Below are positions 52,301 through 60,248 of a stretch of 60,378 bases of DNA, piece by piece. A model generated the notes under the pieces. The model did no database searches. It was not told the DNA's origin and worked only from the letters and a program-made list of their open reading frames with translations. Each line of letters starts with the position of its first letter. The first letter of the stretch is position 1. The DNA comes from JBOGDS01 sp050743075 (GTDB lineage Bacteria; Actinomycetota; Actinomycetes; Jiangellales; Jiangellaceae), in NCBI GenBank assembly GCA_050743075.1, contig JBOGDS010000012.1, positions 1-60,378 of the forward strand, given 5' to 3'. The position numbers and the translations under genes were made by a program.

Positions 52301-54520
52301 CTAGACCGCCAACGTCTTGGCTGAAGTGACCGGCGTCGGCCGCAGCGGTCTTGTAGGTGACCGGCACGCTCCGGCCCGCTCCGGCGCTCTGTCGGAGAAG
52401 GCTGTCCGGGCAATCGCGACCTGCTGTGTCGACCTGTCCGGTCGGACGACGTCCGCAGTCATCCCGCCAGTTGACCGGCCGGTCGGGGGTTCAACTGGGG
52501 AGATCGCCTCGGCCACGACCGCCGTCATGGTGCTGTGCAGGACTCCGATGGCTTCAGCCGTCCTCGCCACCTGACGCGGAACCTCAGCAGCTGGCATGGT
52601 CGCGATGAACCCCCCGAGATCGCGGGCCGCCAGCGAACGCCCCTCGGCGCTTTCGAGCTGGCCGCCCTTCAGCTGTGCGATCCGCTCGTCCACGACCATG
52701 TCGCTGAGCGGCCGCACCTGTTCGGTCACTGCGCGGGCGAGGTCCGCGGAGTTGGTCTCGGCGAGTGACGCGGGGTCGGTTCCGTCGGGCAGCTGCGCGA
52801 CGAGTGGGCTCGAGACGTGAGGTCGCAGAATGCTGTAGGCCCTGACTGCGGCCGCTCGACCGCCGTGATCGGCGTCGAAGGCCACCACGATGTCGCGAAC
52901 GCCGGCGGCGCCGAGGATCTTGGCCTGTGCCTCGGTGAAGGCGGTGCCGCAGGGGGCGACGGCAACGACGGCGGGCACTGCGGCGTGGACGGCGAGCACG
53001 TCGAGCGGTCCCTCGACAAGGATCACGCGCTGTCCGGCGAGGGGATGCGAACCGACACCGAATAAGCTCTTGGCCTTGTGGTAGATCGCGGTGTGCGGGC
53101 TGTTGAGGTACTTCGGGGTGCGAGCGTCCCGGTCATCGGGTGCGCGACCGATGAAGGCGACCACCTGACCCAGCTCGTCCCGGATCGGCAGCATGATGCG
53201 GTCGCGGAAGCGGTCGACGAGACTGCCCTTGCGTGACCGGAACGCCAGCCCGCCAGCTTCGAGCTCGGCGTCGGTGAAGCCTTCCGCTCGCAGATGGTCA
53301 ACCAGTGCGGTCCAGCGGTGGGGTGCGTAGCCGATCTCCCAGGGATCACGGTCCCGAGCCGGTTGCCGAACGTGGCCGAGGCCGCGTGCATCGAGGTATG
53401 TCCGCGGGCCATCTGCGTCGGGGCCGAGCAGTTGTTCCCGATACCAGGCCGCTGCTGCGCCGTGCACCGCGAGAAGCCGTTCTGGCCTTGGTTCGACGGT
53501 TCGCATCGCGGAAGGCGGGTCCTGGTCATCGTGGACAGGCGCGAGCGCTCGGTCGAGTGCCCGATGTTCGCGCTCACCGTCGGTGTTCCGACCTCTGACA
53601 GGGTCGAGGTCGCCGATGATGCTGTTGGCAGCGGAGAGGACTCGACGACCGGCCTCAGCCACGACCGATGCAGGATCGCGGTCGTTGGCCTGGCTCGCCC
53701 ACCCGGCGACGTAGGGGAACGTGTAATCCTCGGTGGCAGCGCCGGCATTGGCGCAGACAAGAAAAGCGACAGACTCCGCCTCGACCTCGGCGACCCCGCG
53801 GCAGTTCCGCGTCGTGCGATCCTTCTGCCCAGGGTCGTGGAGACAGACGTGACCCAGTTCGTGAGCGAGCGTCTTCAACGCCTGAGCGTCGTCGACGTCG
53901 GCGCGCACCCGAATGACCCGCTGCCCGAAGTGGGTGTATCCGTTGGCTCCGTCGCAGTCGCCGCGCTGGACGGCGAAACGCGCTGCCTCTGCCTGGGCGA
54001 CCAGCGCGTCCCACACACCGTCCGGAGCATGCCCACTCAACAGCGTCGGCGTGGGTCGCTCGGGCAGTGGCTCCCCGGTGGTCTGGGACACATCCCAGAT
54101 GTGTGCGACCCTCCAACCCACGACGTGCCTAGTGCCGGGCCGGTCAGCGTCGACCTCGATGACGTCGGGCTTGGAACCGGCGCCGGTGGTCGCCTCCGCG
54201 GCCGCTCCGTCAGGACCAGCCTGCTCACGGCGGGTCACCGGTGCGAGGATGTGGATCCCACGTTCACCCTTGTCGACCTGACGGCCGAGTAACTGCCAAG
54301 CACGGTATCCGGCGACCTGTGTCGCATCGGGGCGTTGGGCGAGGATCAGCATGGTGTTGCCGAACGAGTAGGAGTGGAACCGTGCCGCCACCCTGAGCCA
54401 GGCCTTCCAGTCGGCGCCGCTGGTGAGCTCTGCGATCTGGTCGGTCAGCCGGGCATGCAGGTCTTCGAGCTTCTTCGCCTGCGCTGTGCTTGCCCTGTCG
54501 GCGGCGGTCCGCGTGCTCAT
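52301..54520 (-). CDS. ArdC-type domain fused to a DnaG-like primase
   Basis: The 739-residue protein has two halves. Residues 1-280 resemble ArdC: YSFGNTMLILAQRPDATQVA, GYRAWQLLGRQVDKGERGIH, and the metal site KTLAHELGHVCLHDPGQKDR (HELGH, 220-224), with a catalytic-looking CRGVAEVEAESVAF. ArdC binds single-stranded DNA and protects incoming plasmids. The second half has a DnaG-type core: YLDARGLGH, SLVDRFRDRIMLPIRDELGQ, Toprim motif VILVEGPLDVLAVHAAVPAV and IVVAFDADHGGRAAAVRAYS. No CHC2 zinc finger precedes it. It could prime the transferred strand and defend it from restriction in one protein; this is inference. Confidence 0.8.
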   Translation of the reverse strand: MSTRTAADRASTAQAKKLEDLHARLTDQIAELTSGADWKAWLRVAARFHSYSFGNTMLILAQRPDATQVAGYRAWQLLGRQVDKGERGIHILAPVTRREQAGPDGAAAEATTGAGSKPDVIEVDADRPGTRHVVGWRVAHIWDVSQTTGEPLPERPTPTLLSGHAPDGVWDALVAQAEAARFAVQRGDCDGANGYTHFGQRVIRVRADVDDAQALKTLAHELGHVCLHDPGQKDRTTRNCRGVAEVEAESVAFLVCANAGAATEDYTFPYVAGWASQANDRDPASVVAEAGRRVLSAANSIIGDLDPVRGRNTDGEREHRALDRALAPVHDDQDPPSAMRTVEPRPERLLAVHGAAAAWYREQLLGPDADGPRTYLDARGLGHVRQPARDRDPWEIGYAPHRWTALVDHLRAEGFTDAELEAGGLAFRSRKGSLVDRFRDRIMLPIRDELGQVVAFIGRAPDDRDARTPKYLNSPHTAIYHKAKSLFGVGSHPLAGQRVILVEGPLDVLAVHAAVPAVVAVAPCGTAFTEAQAKILGAAGVRDIVVAFDADHGGRAAAVRAYSILRPHVSSPLVAQLPDGTDPASLAETNSADLARAVTEQVRPLSDMVVDERIAQLKGGQLESAEGRSLAARDLGGFIATMPAAEVPRQVARTAEAIGVLHSTMTAVVAEAISPVEPPTGRSTGGMTADVVRPDRSTQQVAIARTAFSDRAPERAGACRSPTRPLRPTPVTSAKTLAV

Positions 54521-54672
54521 GACGACCGGGCCAGGAGATCAACTGGAAGGGAGTCGACCTCTGTCAGGAGCTGGTCGAGCAGGTGCTGCTGTCGCAGACA
54601 CGCGCCGATGAGACTGTCGATCTCCTCCTGCAGCTGGGCGATGACCAGAGCGAAATCCGTGTGCCGGCGCAT
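54517..54672 (-). CDS. Small coiled-coil protein before the ArdC-primase gene
   Basis: Start ATG 54672 has GGTGGAG just upstream and gives 51 residues: MRRHTDFALVIAQLQEEIDS, LIGACLRQQHLLDQLLTEVD, SLPVDLLARSS. It is probably a coiled coil. The stop overlaps the next start by ATGA. The longer frame to 54762 is not needed. The function is unknown; a relaxosome or primase helper fits the location. Confidence 0.55.
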   Translation of the reverse strand: MRRHTDFALVIAQLQEEIDSLIGACLRQQHLLDQLLTEVDSLPVDLLARSS

Positions 54673-54686
54673 GATGTTCTCCACCT

Positions 54687-55439
54687 TCACCGCAGGACCT
54701 GACCCGTGACCGGACGTTCCGGCTGGTGTCGGCGCGCTGTCGCGGGGGCTGTATGGCGCCACCGCTCGGCATCCGACACGGCTGGGTACGCCTTACCTGC
54801 GACGCGAGGCGCGTCGACCTGGGCCTCGGCGCGCTCGGCCATGCCCTGACGCCGGGCGCCAGTGTGAGTTGCGATGGTCGCTTCGTCGGCAGGGGTGACG
54901 ACGATGTCCGGCGTGGCGCGGTCGCGATCCGCCTGCGCCCGCTCCGCGCCGGCTTCGGCCCTGGCCGCCTCGGCGGTGGGCAGACCGGCGATCGGCGTCG
55001 GTGCCGCGACGAACAGTGGCGCTGCCCGGCGCATCGCACTCAGCTCATCGGCGCCCTGCACCCGGAGGACGTCGTAGCGGGCCATCGCTGTGGGGTTGTG
55101 CTTCCGCAGGACGTCCTCGGCGCGGCGCTGTGCCATCGCAGCCTCGGGATCACGGTCGGCCCACCGCTGCGCCACGCGCCACGAATGGGCGGCCTCGACG
55201 ACGGTCGTCCGCGATGCCCACTGGCGCTCGCCGGTTTCCCCATAGACGGCGCGGGCCGCCCCGTGGTCGGCCAGGTGTTCGGCCCGCCGTGCGCGCGTTG
55301 CGGCGAAATCGCGGTCGGCTTGCAGGTGGGCTCGCTGTTGCCGGGCCCGCATCAGGTTCTCGGCCATCATGCTGATGGCGGTCAGGACCTGCACGCTACG
55401 TGCGGCTGTCGCCGCACCAAGGTCTTCGTCCGTGTCCAT
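54687..55439 (-). CDS. Unknown charged helical protein next to the relaxase
   Basis: The 250-residue product begins MDTDEDLGAATAARSVQVLT, then RARQQRAHLQADRDFAATRA and other Arg/Ala/Glu-rich helices, ending in a Pro/Arg-rich tail. The centre includes WASRTTVVEAAHSWRVAQRW, a distinctive segment with three Trp. It has no catalytic motif that I recognise. It may be a relaxase-associated accessory protein (18 bases separate it from the relaxase stop). Coding character is good, but the function is not inferable. Confidence 0.5.
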   Translation of the reverse strand: MDTDEDLGAATAARSVQVLTAISMMAENLMRARQQRAHLQADRDFAATRARRAEHLADHGAARAVYGETGERQWASRTTVVEAAHSWRVAQRWADRDPEAAMAQRRAEDVLRKHNPTAMARYDVLRVQGADELSAMRRAAPLFVAAPTPIAGLPTAEAARAEAGAERAQADRDRATPDIVVTPADEATIATHTGARRQGMAERAEAQVDAPRVAGKAYPAVSDAERWRHTAPATARRHQPERPVTGQVLR

Positions 55440-55456
55440 CGGCCGGTTCCCTCCGT

Positions 55457-56878
55457 TCAGAGGCGCAAAGGCTGTCTGTCTGGTTGTCCTGGGGCGCCGA
55501 CACCTGCGATTCGTGCGGCGCCGGCTCCAACAGCTGTCCGCGGCGCCTTGACCGCTCGTAGCTGTTCTGCCGCTGCTCGTGCTGCGGCAGCCTGGGCTGC
55601 CCGGTCTTGTGCTTCGCGCAGCTGTGCCACCGCCTGTGTTATCGCGATGAGGTTGACGACCAGCGCCATCAGCTGGGCCGACTCGTCACGTCGCGCCCGG
55701 CCTGTCATCGCCATGGCACGCGCCACGTTGCGTAGGGCATTGCCCGTTGGGTGTGGAGGCGGGGTGCGACCCCAAATCTCGCGGGCTGCCCGGTCGTAGG
55801 CGTCGGCGGCGCGGGTCAGTGGGCCGACGCGGGAGCCTTCGACGATCCTGGCGGTGACCGAGATAGCGTCGGATGCAGCCCATGCGACGTCCGCAGCGGC
55901 CGCCGGATTGGTCCGCGCCAGCCTCCGGATCTCGGCTGCGGCGGCTGCGGTGGTCTTCTGGGCCTGCGCCCACACGGCGGCGCGTTGGTCCGCATCGAGA
56001 CGTACATGTCGTCTGCCCGGCTGTTCGTGGAACGGCTGCCAGCGGCGGAGAAGCTTCGGGAGGCTCAGATCCACGGCGAGCTTGCCGCCGCCGTACCAGA
56101 CAGGGCCGCCGGCCGCCGTGCGCGCGCGAGGATCCGCGAGCGCGACGGCGTAGCCGGTGACCTCGCCAGGGTTCTGTTCGCTGAACCGTTCCCTGACCAG
56201 CAGCCCTGCCCCGCGGAGCCGTTCGAGGAAGTCGTCGACACTCGCTGAGGCCGCGGCCACGGTACGGACATTCCGCCGTAGGGTCGTCCGGGCCGGTTCG
56301 GGCAGCCCCTTCCGGTTGGCCTTCTCCCGCTCGCCATAGCTCGGTTTGCTGCTGGCAGTCCGGTCCCGGCGTGCCGTGGTACGCAGGGTGAGCAACTTCT
56401 CGGCGGCGTGGCAGGCCTCGCCGACGCGGTAGTAGTCGTTGCGCGGTGTGACTGGACGACCGTCCTGCCGGGCCAGCGTGACGACGAGGTGTATGTGGTC
56501 GTCGGCGTGCCGAACCGCGACCCAACGGCAGGCGTCGTCGTCACCTTCGGGCGCAAACCCGGTCCGCACGACCACGTCGCGGGCGACCTGGGCCCACTCC
56601 TGGTCGCTGAGCACCCGGTCCTCCGGCGCGGCACGTACGGAGCACTGCCAGACCGGGCGGTCATCGAGCCTGCCGTTGGCAGCTCGCAACGGCTGATCGA
56701 GAAGCCTGGCCAAGGGTTTCGTGTCGGCACGGCCGTCGAGCCAGGCGGGCTCGAGGGCGGCGGGCTCGTCCCACCCGGCTACTAAGTGTGGACGGGTGTG
56801 TTCGTTGTGCCGCCCGCGTCCGAACAGGTAGCGCAGCAGGCCGCCGACGTCGCGGCCACGGGTCACCTTGCCGATCAC
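55457..56878 (-). CDS. MobA/VirD2-type relaxase
   Basis: The relaxase nicks oriT and leads the strand into the recipient. The 473-residue protein starts at GTG 56878 (MIGKVTRGRDVGGLLRYLFG) and has the metal-binding triad in WVAVRHADDHIHLVVTLARQ (His 123, His 127, His 129). Then follow the YYRVGEACHAAEKLLTLRTT region and a long helical C-terminus with Ala-rich segments. The nicking Tyr is not certain from the sequence; Tyr 17 (LLRYLFG) is a candidate. It is typical of actinobacterial Mob relaxases. The region upstream (56879-57012) may include oriT. Confidence 0.85.
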   Translation of the reverse strand: MIGKVTRGRDVGGLLRYLFGRGRHNEHTRPHLVAGWDEPAALEPAWLDGRADTKPLARLLDQPLRAANGRLDDRPVWQCSVRAAPEDRVLSDQEWAQVARDVVVRTGFAPEGDDDACRWVAVRHADDHIHLVVTLARQDGRPVTPRNDYYRVGEACHAAEKLLTLRTTARRDRTASSKPSYGEREKANRKGLPEPARTTLRRNVRTVAAASASVDDFLERLRGAGLLVRERFSEQNPGEVTGYAVALADPRARTAAGGPVWYGGGKLAVDLSLPKLLRRWQPFHEQPGRRHVRLDADQRAAVWAQAQKTTAAAAAEIRRLARTNPAAAADVAWAASDAISVTARIVEGSRVGPLTRAADAYDRAAREIWGRTPPPHPTGNALRNVARAMAMTGRARRDESAQLMALVVNLIAITQAVAQLREAQDRAAQAAAARAAAEQLRAVKAPRTAVGAGAARIAGVGAPGQPDRQPLRL

Positions 56879-56963
56879 GGCCTGGTCCCTGGCTTGGTGG
56901 CGCCTCGACCCCGTACCGTGGCTTTTCTCGTCGCCGGACTTGTTCTATGCTTCGTGTATTGCT

Positions 56964-56998
56964 CCCCGCCGTCCTCCGGGATTGGCGGGGCTTTTTTT
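56964..56998 (+). terminator. Intrinsic terminator in the leader of the NYN gene
   Basis: CCCCGCC (56964-56970) and GGCGGGG (56984-56990) form a perfect 7-base stem with a 13-base loop, followed by CTTTTTTT (56991-56998), a canonical terminator on the plus strand. It does not follow any plus-strand gene; instead it sits 14 bases before GTG 57013 of the NYN gene, whose ribosome binding site TGGAGG comes right after the T-run. This is the geometry of an attenuator. Confidence 0.75.
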
Positions 56999-57012
56999 CT
57001 TCTGGAGGCACC

Positions 57013-57615
57013 GTGGCGGAACGGCTTGCCGTCTTCCTCGACTACCAGAACGTTCACCTGGCTGCGCATGATCTGTTCGGCAAGATCGGCGCCCGGCCAG
57101 AGTCCAGCCTCGTTCATCCGCTGCTGATCGCCGAGCGCATCGCAGCCAAGCGCCGCGTGCCGTCTGAGCTGGTTTCCGTCCGGGTCTTTCGCGGGAGACC
57201 GAATCCCGAGCACCACCCGGTACCGACGGCGGCGAACGACGCCCAGGCTGCGGCCTGGGAGCGGGATCGGCGGATACGGGTGCTGCGTCGTCCCTTGAAT
57301 TACCGAGGCTGGCCTGAGCACCCGCCACGGGAGAAGGGCGTCGATGTTGCGCTTGCTGTCGACCTCATCGAGAGCGCGCTGCTTGGTGAGTACGACGTCG
57401 GGGTCGTCTTCTCCGGTGACACGGACCTTCTGCCGGCCGTCGAGACCGCCTTCCGGCGTACCCCGCCCCGCATCGAAGTGGCGAGCTGGTCCGGCGACAA
57501 ACCGTTGTGGTTCCCGGAGTTCCTGTCGCAGTCGCCGCCCCGGTACCTGCCGTACTGCCACTTCCTGAACGCCGACGACTTCCAGAGCGTCCGCGACTAC
57601 GCCCACTACGTCTGA
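57013..57615 (+). CDS. NYN-domain (PIN-like) ribonuclease
   Basis: From GTG 57013 (GGAGG 5 bases upstream) the 200-residue protein reads AERLAVFLDYQNVHLAAHDL (FxDxxN metal site), REKGVDVALAVDLIESALLG (Asp pair) and YDVGVVFSGDTDLLPAVETA (SGDTDL motif), the three acidic clusters of NYN/PIN nucleases such as LabA. The open frame continues upstream through ATG 56947, but that part encodes the terminator stem. It is the only plus-strand gene in the mobilisation block, divergent from the relaxase and convergent with the MobC-like gene. It may cut RNA in response to a stress or phage. Confidence 0.8.
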   Translation: MAERLAVFLDYQNVHLAAHDLFGKIGARPESSLVHPLLIAERIAAKRRVPSELVSVRVFRGRPNPEHHPVPTAANDAQAAAWERDRRIRVLRRPLNYRGWPEHPPREKGVDVALAVDLIESALLGEYDVGVVFSGDTDLLPAVETAFRRTPPRIEVASWSGDKPLWFPEFLSQSPPRYLPYCHFLNADDFQSVRDYAHYV

Positions 57616-57659
57616 GTCCCACGCAGAACCGGGAGCCGACCGGAAGCTGCCTGCCCGGG

Positions 57660-58058
57660 TCACGGGACTCTCCTCGCCACAGCCTGGGCCACTACATCGA
57701 GGCGAGCCACGGCACGGGTGGTCAGCTCCACAGCTCGGCCCAGCCACTCCGGCGGCTCACCGGTGCTGTTGAGCTCACGTACGGCCTGGTTGACGTTGAC
57801 GGCGAACCGGCGAACTTGGGTCCGGGCCTGCATGAGCTCGACGAGGACCTCGCGGAGCGGGTCGCCCTCAGGGGGCCGGCTCTCGGTCGCTTGTGCGAGC
57901 GCGACCTCTGCGGCGTATCCCGACGGCGTCAACCCACTCCGCTTTGCGGCGTCGAGCACGGCAGCGAACTCCGCGTCGTCGTAGCGGAGCATCATGAGTC
58001 GTCCACGTCGCGGCTGCTGGTGACGTCGGTCGCGGCCGTCTCGTCGCCGGGCGCTCAT
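57660..58058 (-). CDS. MobC-like relaxosome protein
   Basis: A 132-residue basic protein; after an Arg-rich start, the core MMLRYDDAEFAAVLDAAKRS and GLTPSGYAAEVALAQATESR looks like a ribbon-helix-helix, then ELMQARTQVRRFAVNVNQAV and RELNSTGEPPEW match MobC-type relaxosome proteins. MobC opens DNA near oriT for the relaxase. ATG 58058 overlaps the stop of the upstream gene. The gene precedes the relaxase on the same strand, with the NYN gene inserted between them. Confidence 0.75.
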   Translation of the reverse strand: MSARRRDGRDRRHQQPRRGRLMMLRYDDAEFAAVLDAAKRSGLTPSGYAAEVALAQATESRPPEGDPLREVLVELMQARTQVRRFAVNVNQAVRELNSTGEPPEWLGRAVELTTRAVARLDVVAQAVARRVP

Positions 58059-58501
58059 CGCCCACGCCCATGCTCTGCTAATCCGTCGGGACCGCGCCCG
58101 GTCCCCGACGCATCCTGGCGGCGCCGCAGCGCCGCCGGCGTCTGCTTAGCAGACGCATATCTTGCTCCCGCCGAAACAGCGGGAGTTCCGATCGTTCCGT
58201 CCCGCTCGGGGCTGCGAGCCTGAGGGCTCGCAGAGGCGCCGAGGAAAGGCTCGTCAACCCCACTCGCCGACTGAGACCGCGAGGCCCGAATCACCCACGA
58301 GGCGACGACCGCTACCGTGCCGAACTCCCATTTGGCAAGCCAGCGCAGGATCAGGTCGTCCCATTCGCCGAGCTCCACGCCTGCCGCGGCCAGCGTGTCG
58401 CGCAGCAGCGCTTCGTTCTCCTTCCTGAGGAAGGGGTAACCGCGGGGCTCACGGTCGATAGGCTCCGTGCTTGGCTCGTAGCGAACCGCGTCCGCGTTCA
58501 T
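58055..58501 (-). CDS. Unknown protein of the replication/mobilisation block
   Basis: 148 residues: YPFLRKENEALLRDTLAAAG, VELGEWDDLILRWLAKWEFG and TVAVVASWVIRASRSQSASG form a compact helical start that recurs in actinobacterial integrative elements next to MobC. The rest (from residue 85) is low-complexity Gly/Arg/Ala and may be disordered. ATGA overlaps join it to the genes on both sides. Function unknown. Confidence 0.55.
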   Translation of the reverse strand: MNADAVRYEPSTEPIDREPRGYPFLRKENEALLRDTLAAAGVELGEWDDLILRWLAKWEFGTVAVVASWVIRASRSQSASGVDEPFLGASASPQARSPERDGTIGTPAVSAGARYASAKQTPAALRRRQDASGTGRGPDGLAEHGRGR

Positions 58502-59529
58502 GCTGCGTCACCGCCCGCGTGGGCGCCGGGTACCGGTGACCGTCCGAGGATCTCGATGGCACGACGAGTCACACTCGACCGGGTGAGCGGCAGGTGCTCG
58601 GATTCGAGCTCTGCTCGCGCCTGGGCTTGCAGAGCGGGTCGGCGGCCGTCGAGCTCATCGAGCCGTGCGTTCCACTCGGCGAGCTCTCGGTCGTCGGCAG
58701 TGATAGGTCCATCGGCCTGATCCCACCATGGCCCGGCCTCGGCGAGACGCATCGGTGATCTGGTCGAGGGGTCGGCGGCGACGGCCAGCAACGCCGGCTC
58801 CACGAGCCGGGCAGGCCAGCCCCGATGACGTACAGCGAGCGTGATCGCCGGAATCAGGCAGGCCGGCGTCCACCGCGTCGCGGACTGTCCGGCCGCCCGG
58901 CGGGACTCCGCGCAGCGGGCAGCGAGTGCGTCGAGGTCGTCGATGTCGCACTCGTTGAGGAGCTGACCTCCCCACTCCTCCTCCCGCGCTCGGTGTCGGT
59001 CGGCGTGACGCGCGGGGGTAGGGGGCGGAGGGATGTCGGTAGGGATCTCTGGGTTGGGCCGCAGATCCGCGGCCACGGTCGCCGCACCGGTGCGGCCAGG
59101 GGTAGCCGCACGCATGCGGCCACCCTCGAACGGCCGATCCGGGGTAGCCGCAGAACTGCGGCCACCATCCGACCTGCGCGTTTGCGGGTGCGGGTTCGTC
59201 GTGCGTACGTGGTACCGGTTGGTCAGGTGCTGAAGTCCGTCGTGGCGATGCTCGACGCGGACGACGCCCGCCGCCACGAGCTCCCGCATGGCGCGGTCGA
59301 CCGTGTCCACCGAACGGTGCAGCCTCCGGGCCAGCAGCGCCCGGGACGGCATCCGACACCCTGAGCTGTTGCCGTAGCGCAGCAGCAGCGAATAGAGCCG
59401 GAAGGCGCCGTCGGAGATCTCGGCGTCGATGACCCACTCGGGCACGACGGCGAACCGCTGCTCCTCGACGAGGAGCGAACCAGGGTCGCCGAGATCGGGT
59501 CGGTCATCAGGAGCGGACGGGTTCGTCAT
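58498..59529 (-). CDS. Helix-turn-helix protein, possible replication initiator
   Basis: The 343-residue protein reads FAVVPEWVIDAEISDGAFRL, YSLLLRYGNSSGCRMPSRAL, LARRLHRSVDTVDRAMRELV and AAGVVRVEHR, a winged helix-turn-helix like those of replication initiators and helix-turn-helix plasmid proteins. The middle region is repeat-rich (SSAATPDRPFEGG, MRAATPGRTGAATV). The C-terminal half is acidic and helical. It contains four related hairpin sequences in its own DNA (59057-59162), which may be its binding sites. It is first in the minus-strand mobilisation run, coupled to a possible small ORF. Confidence 0.6.
   Translation of the reverse strand: MTNPSAPDDRPDLGDPGSLLVEEQRFAVVPEWVIDAEISDGAFRLYSLLLRYGNSSGCRMPSRALLARRLHRSVDTVDRAMRELVAAGVVRVEHRHDGLQHLTNRYHVRTTNPHPQTRRSDGGRSSAATPDRPFEGGRMRAATPGRTGAATVAADLRPNPEIPTDIPPPPTPARHADRHRAREEEWGGQLLNECDIDDLDALAARCAESRRAAGQSATRWTPACLIPAITLAVRHRGWPARLVEPALLAVAADPSTRSPMRLAEAGPWWDQADGPITADDRELAEWNARLDELDGRRPALQAQARAELESEHLPLTRSSVTRRAIEILGRSPVPGAHAGGDAA
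59057..59162. repeat. Iteron-like GCCGCA-N4-TGCGGC hairpins in the initiator-like gene
   Basis: Three 16-base palindromes with the same arms, GCCGCA-N4-TGCGGC, occur at 59081-59096, 59105-59120 and 59147-59162. A related one, GGCCGC-AGATCC-GCGGCC, occurs at 59057-59074. Two carry the identical flank GGGGTAGCCGCA and then TGCGGCCACC. They are inside the coding region of a putative initiator, the classical place for an origin in actinomycete plasmids. Confidence 0.6.
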
Positions 59530-59681
59530 GGCGAGGCCTCACTGGAGGGGTCGGCATGAGGTACCGGCAGCACGAGCCGCCGCAAACGATCAGTGGCGCG
59601 TTGGCAGCGCGCTAGGAAATGCACCGGGACTGTGCGGACGAGCCGACCTTGGGCGGCCCGACCGGCACGATCCGGAGGCAC
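59526..59681 (-). CDS. Possible small coupled ORF before the initiator-like gene
   Basis: A 51-residue ORF from GTG 59681: MPPDRAGRAAQGRLVRTVPV, HFLARCQRATDRLRRLVLPV, then PHADPSSEASP. Its stop TGA overlaps the ATG of the next gene (ATGA), as for other real pairs in this block, and its Arg/Leu-rich helical sequence is not low-complexity. There is no good ribosome binding site. It occupies the usual place of an excisionase but does not look like a typical Xis winged helix. Confidence 0.4.
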   Translation of the reverse strand: MPPDRAGRAAQGRLVRTVPVHFLARCQRATDRLRRLVLPVPHADPSSEASP

Positions 59682-59692
59682 GAAAGACCAGG

Positions 59693-60245
59693 TCAGCAGC
59701 CATCCCGGCCGGTGCCGGGATCAGGCGGAGCAGTGCCAGGCCGCCTACGGATCAGAAGGTTGGGGGTTCGAATCCCTTCGGGCGCGCCCCGTTCTATCTG
59801 CGGCGATGCATGATCGCTCCTCCTCTCTGGCCGCTTTCGGGCCTCGCTTGTAGGCATCTCGTAGGCATTTGCTTGCGACCCGTCCGCCAGGAGCCCAGCG
59901 ATCCGTGTCGCTGCGTCTCGACCAAGGGACGGGACGACGTGGGTGTAGAGGTCAGCCGTGACCGCTATCGTCGAGTGGCCCAGGCGCTCGGAGACAACCT
60001 TGATGTCCACGCCGGCGGCCAGCGCCAAGCTGGCGTTGGTATGACGGAGGTCGTGTAAGCGGATGGCCGGCAGGCCGATCTTCTTCGCGAGAGCTTGGAA
60101 GTGCCGCGTGACGTACTCGGGCCGCAGGGCGCGGCCGTCCTCGCGGCAGAACACGAGGCCTTGGTGACGGCTGGCGTCGCCCAGGCGGCTCTTTCCGTGT
60201 CTTGGGCCTGCCGGTGCTCGCGCAGGAGGTCAACAGTAGAGATGT
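59693..60245 (-). pseudogene. Tyrosine integrase, frameshifted and 5'-truncated
   Basis: Minus-strand frames read VPVDISTVDLLREHRQAQDT (about 60150-60245), then, after a frameshift near 60170, LVFCREDGRALRPEYVTRHF and LPAIRLHDLRHTNASLALAA (Arg and His-x-x-Arg box), SERLGHSTIAVTADLYTHV with the final His and catalytic Tyr. The catalytic core is recognisable. The 5' part is replaced by a transposase on the other strand from about 60246. The C-terminus reads on across the tRNA core (GAPEGIRTPNLLIR), ending at 59693. The gene cannot be functional. Confidence 0.7.
59745..59785 (+). other. Attachment site: 3' part of tRNA-Arg(ACG)
   Basis: The 41 bases from CTACGGATCAGAAGG to CTTCGGGCGC equal the anticodon loop (ACG), 3' anticodon stem, T-arm (GGTTCGAATCC) and 3' acceptor strand of the actinobacterial tRNA-Arg(ACG), as I know it. 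The preceding bases (CCAGGCCGC) do not supply the 5' half, so it is not a tRNA gene. This is the form expected of an att core for an element that integrates in this tRNA. Confidence 0.75.
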
Positions 60246-60248
60246 CAA

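Noticed and set aside
51043..52413. A 456-residue minus-strand open frame overlapping the DUF2637 gene
   Set aside because: It is in another frame of the same strand as DUF2637, with no motif and Arg/Gly/Pro-rich shadow composition.
59701..59790. A complete tRNA gene
   Set aside because: Only the anticodon loop onwards matches tRNA-Arg; the D-arm and 5' acceptor strand are missing.
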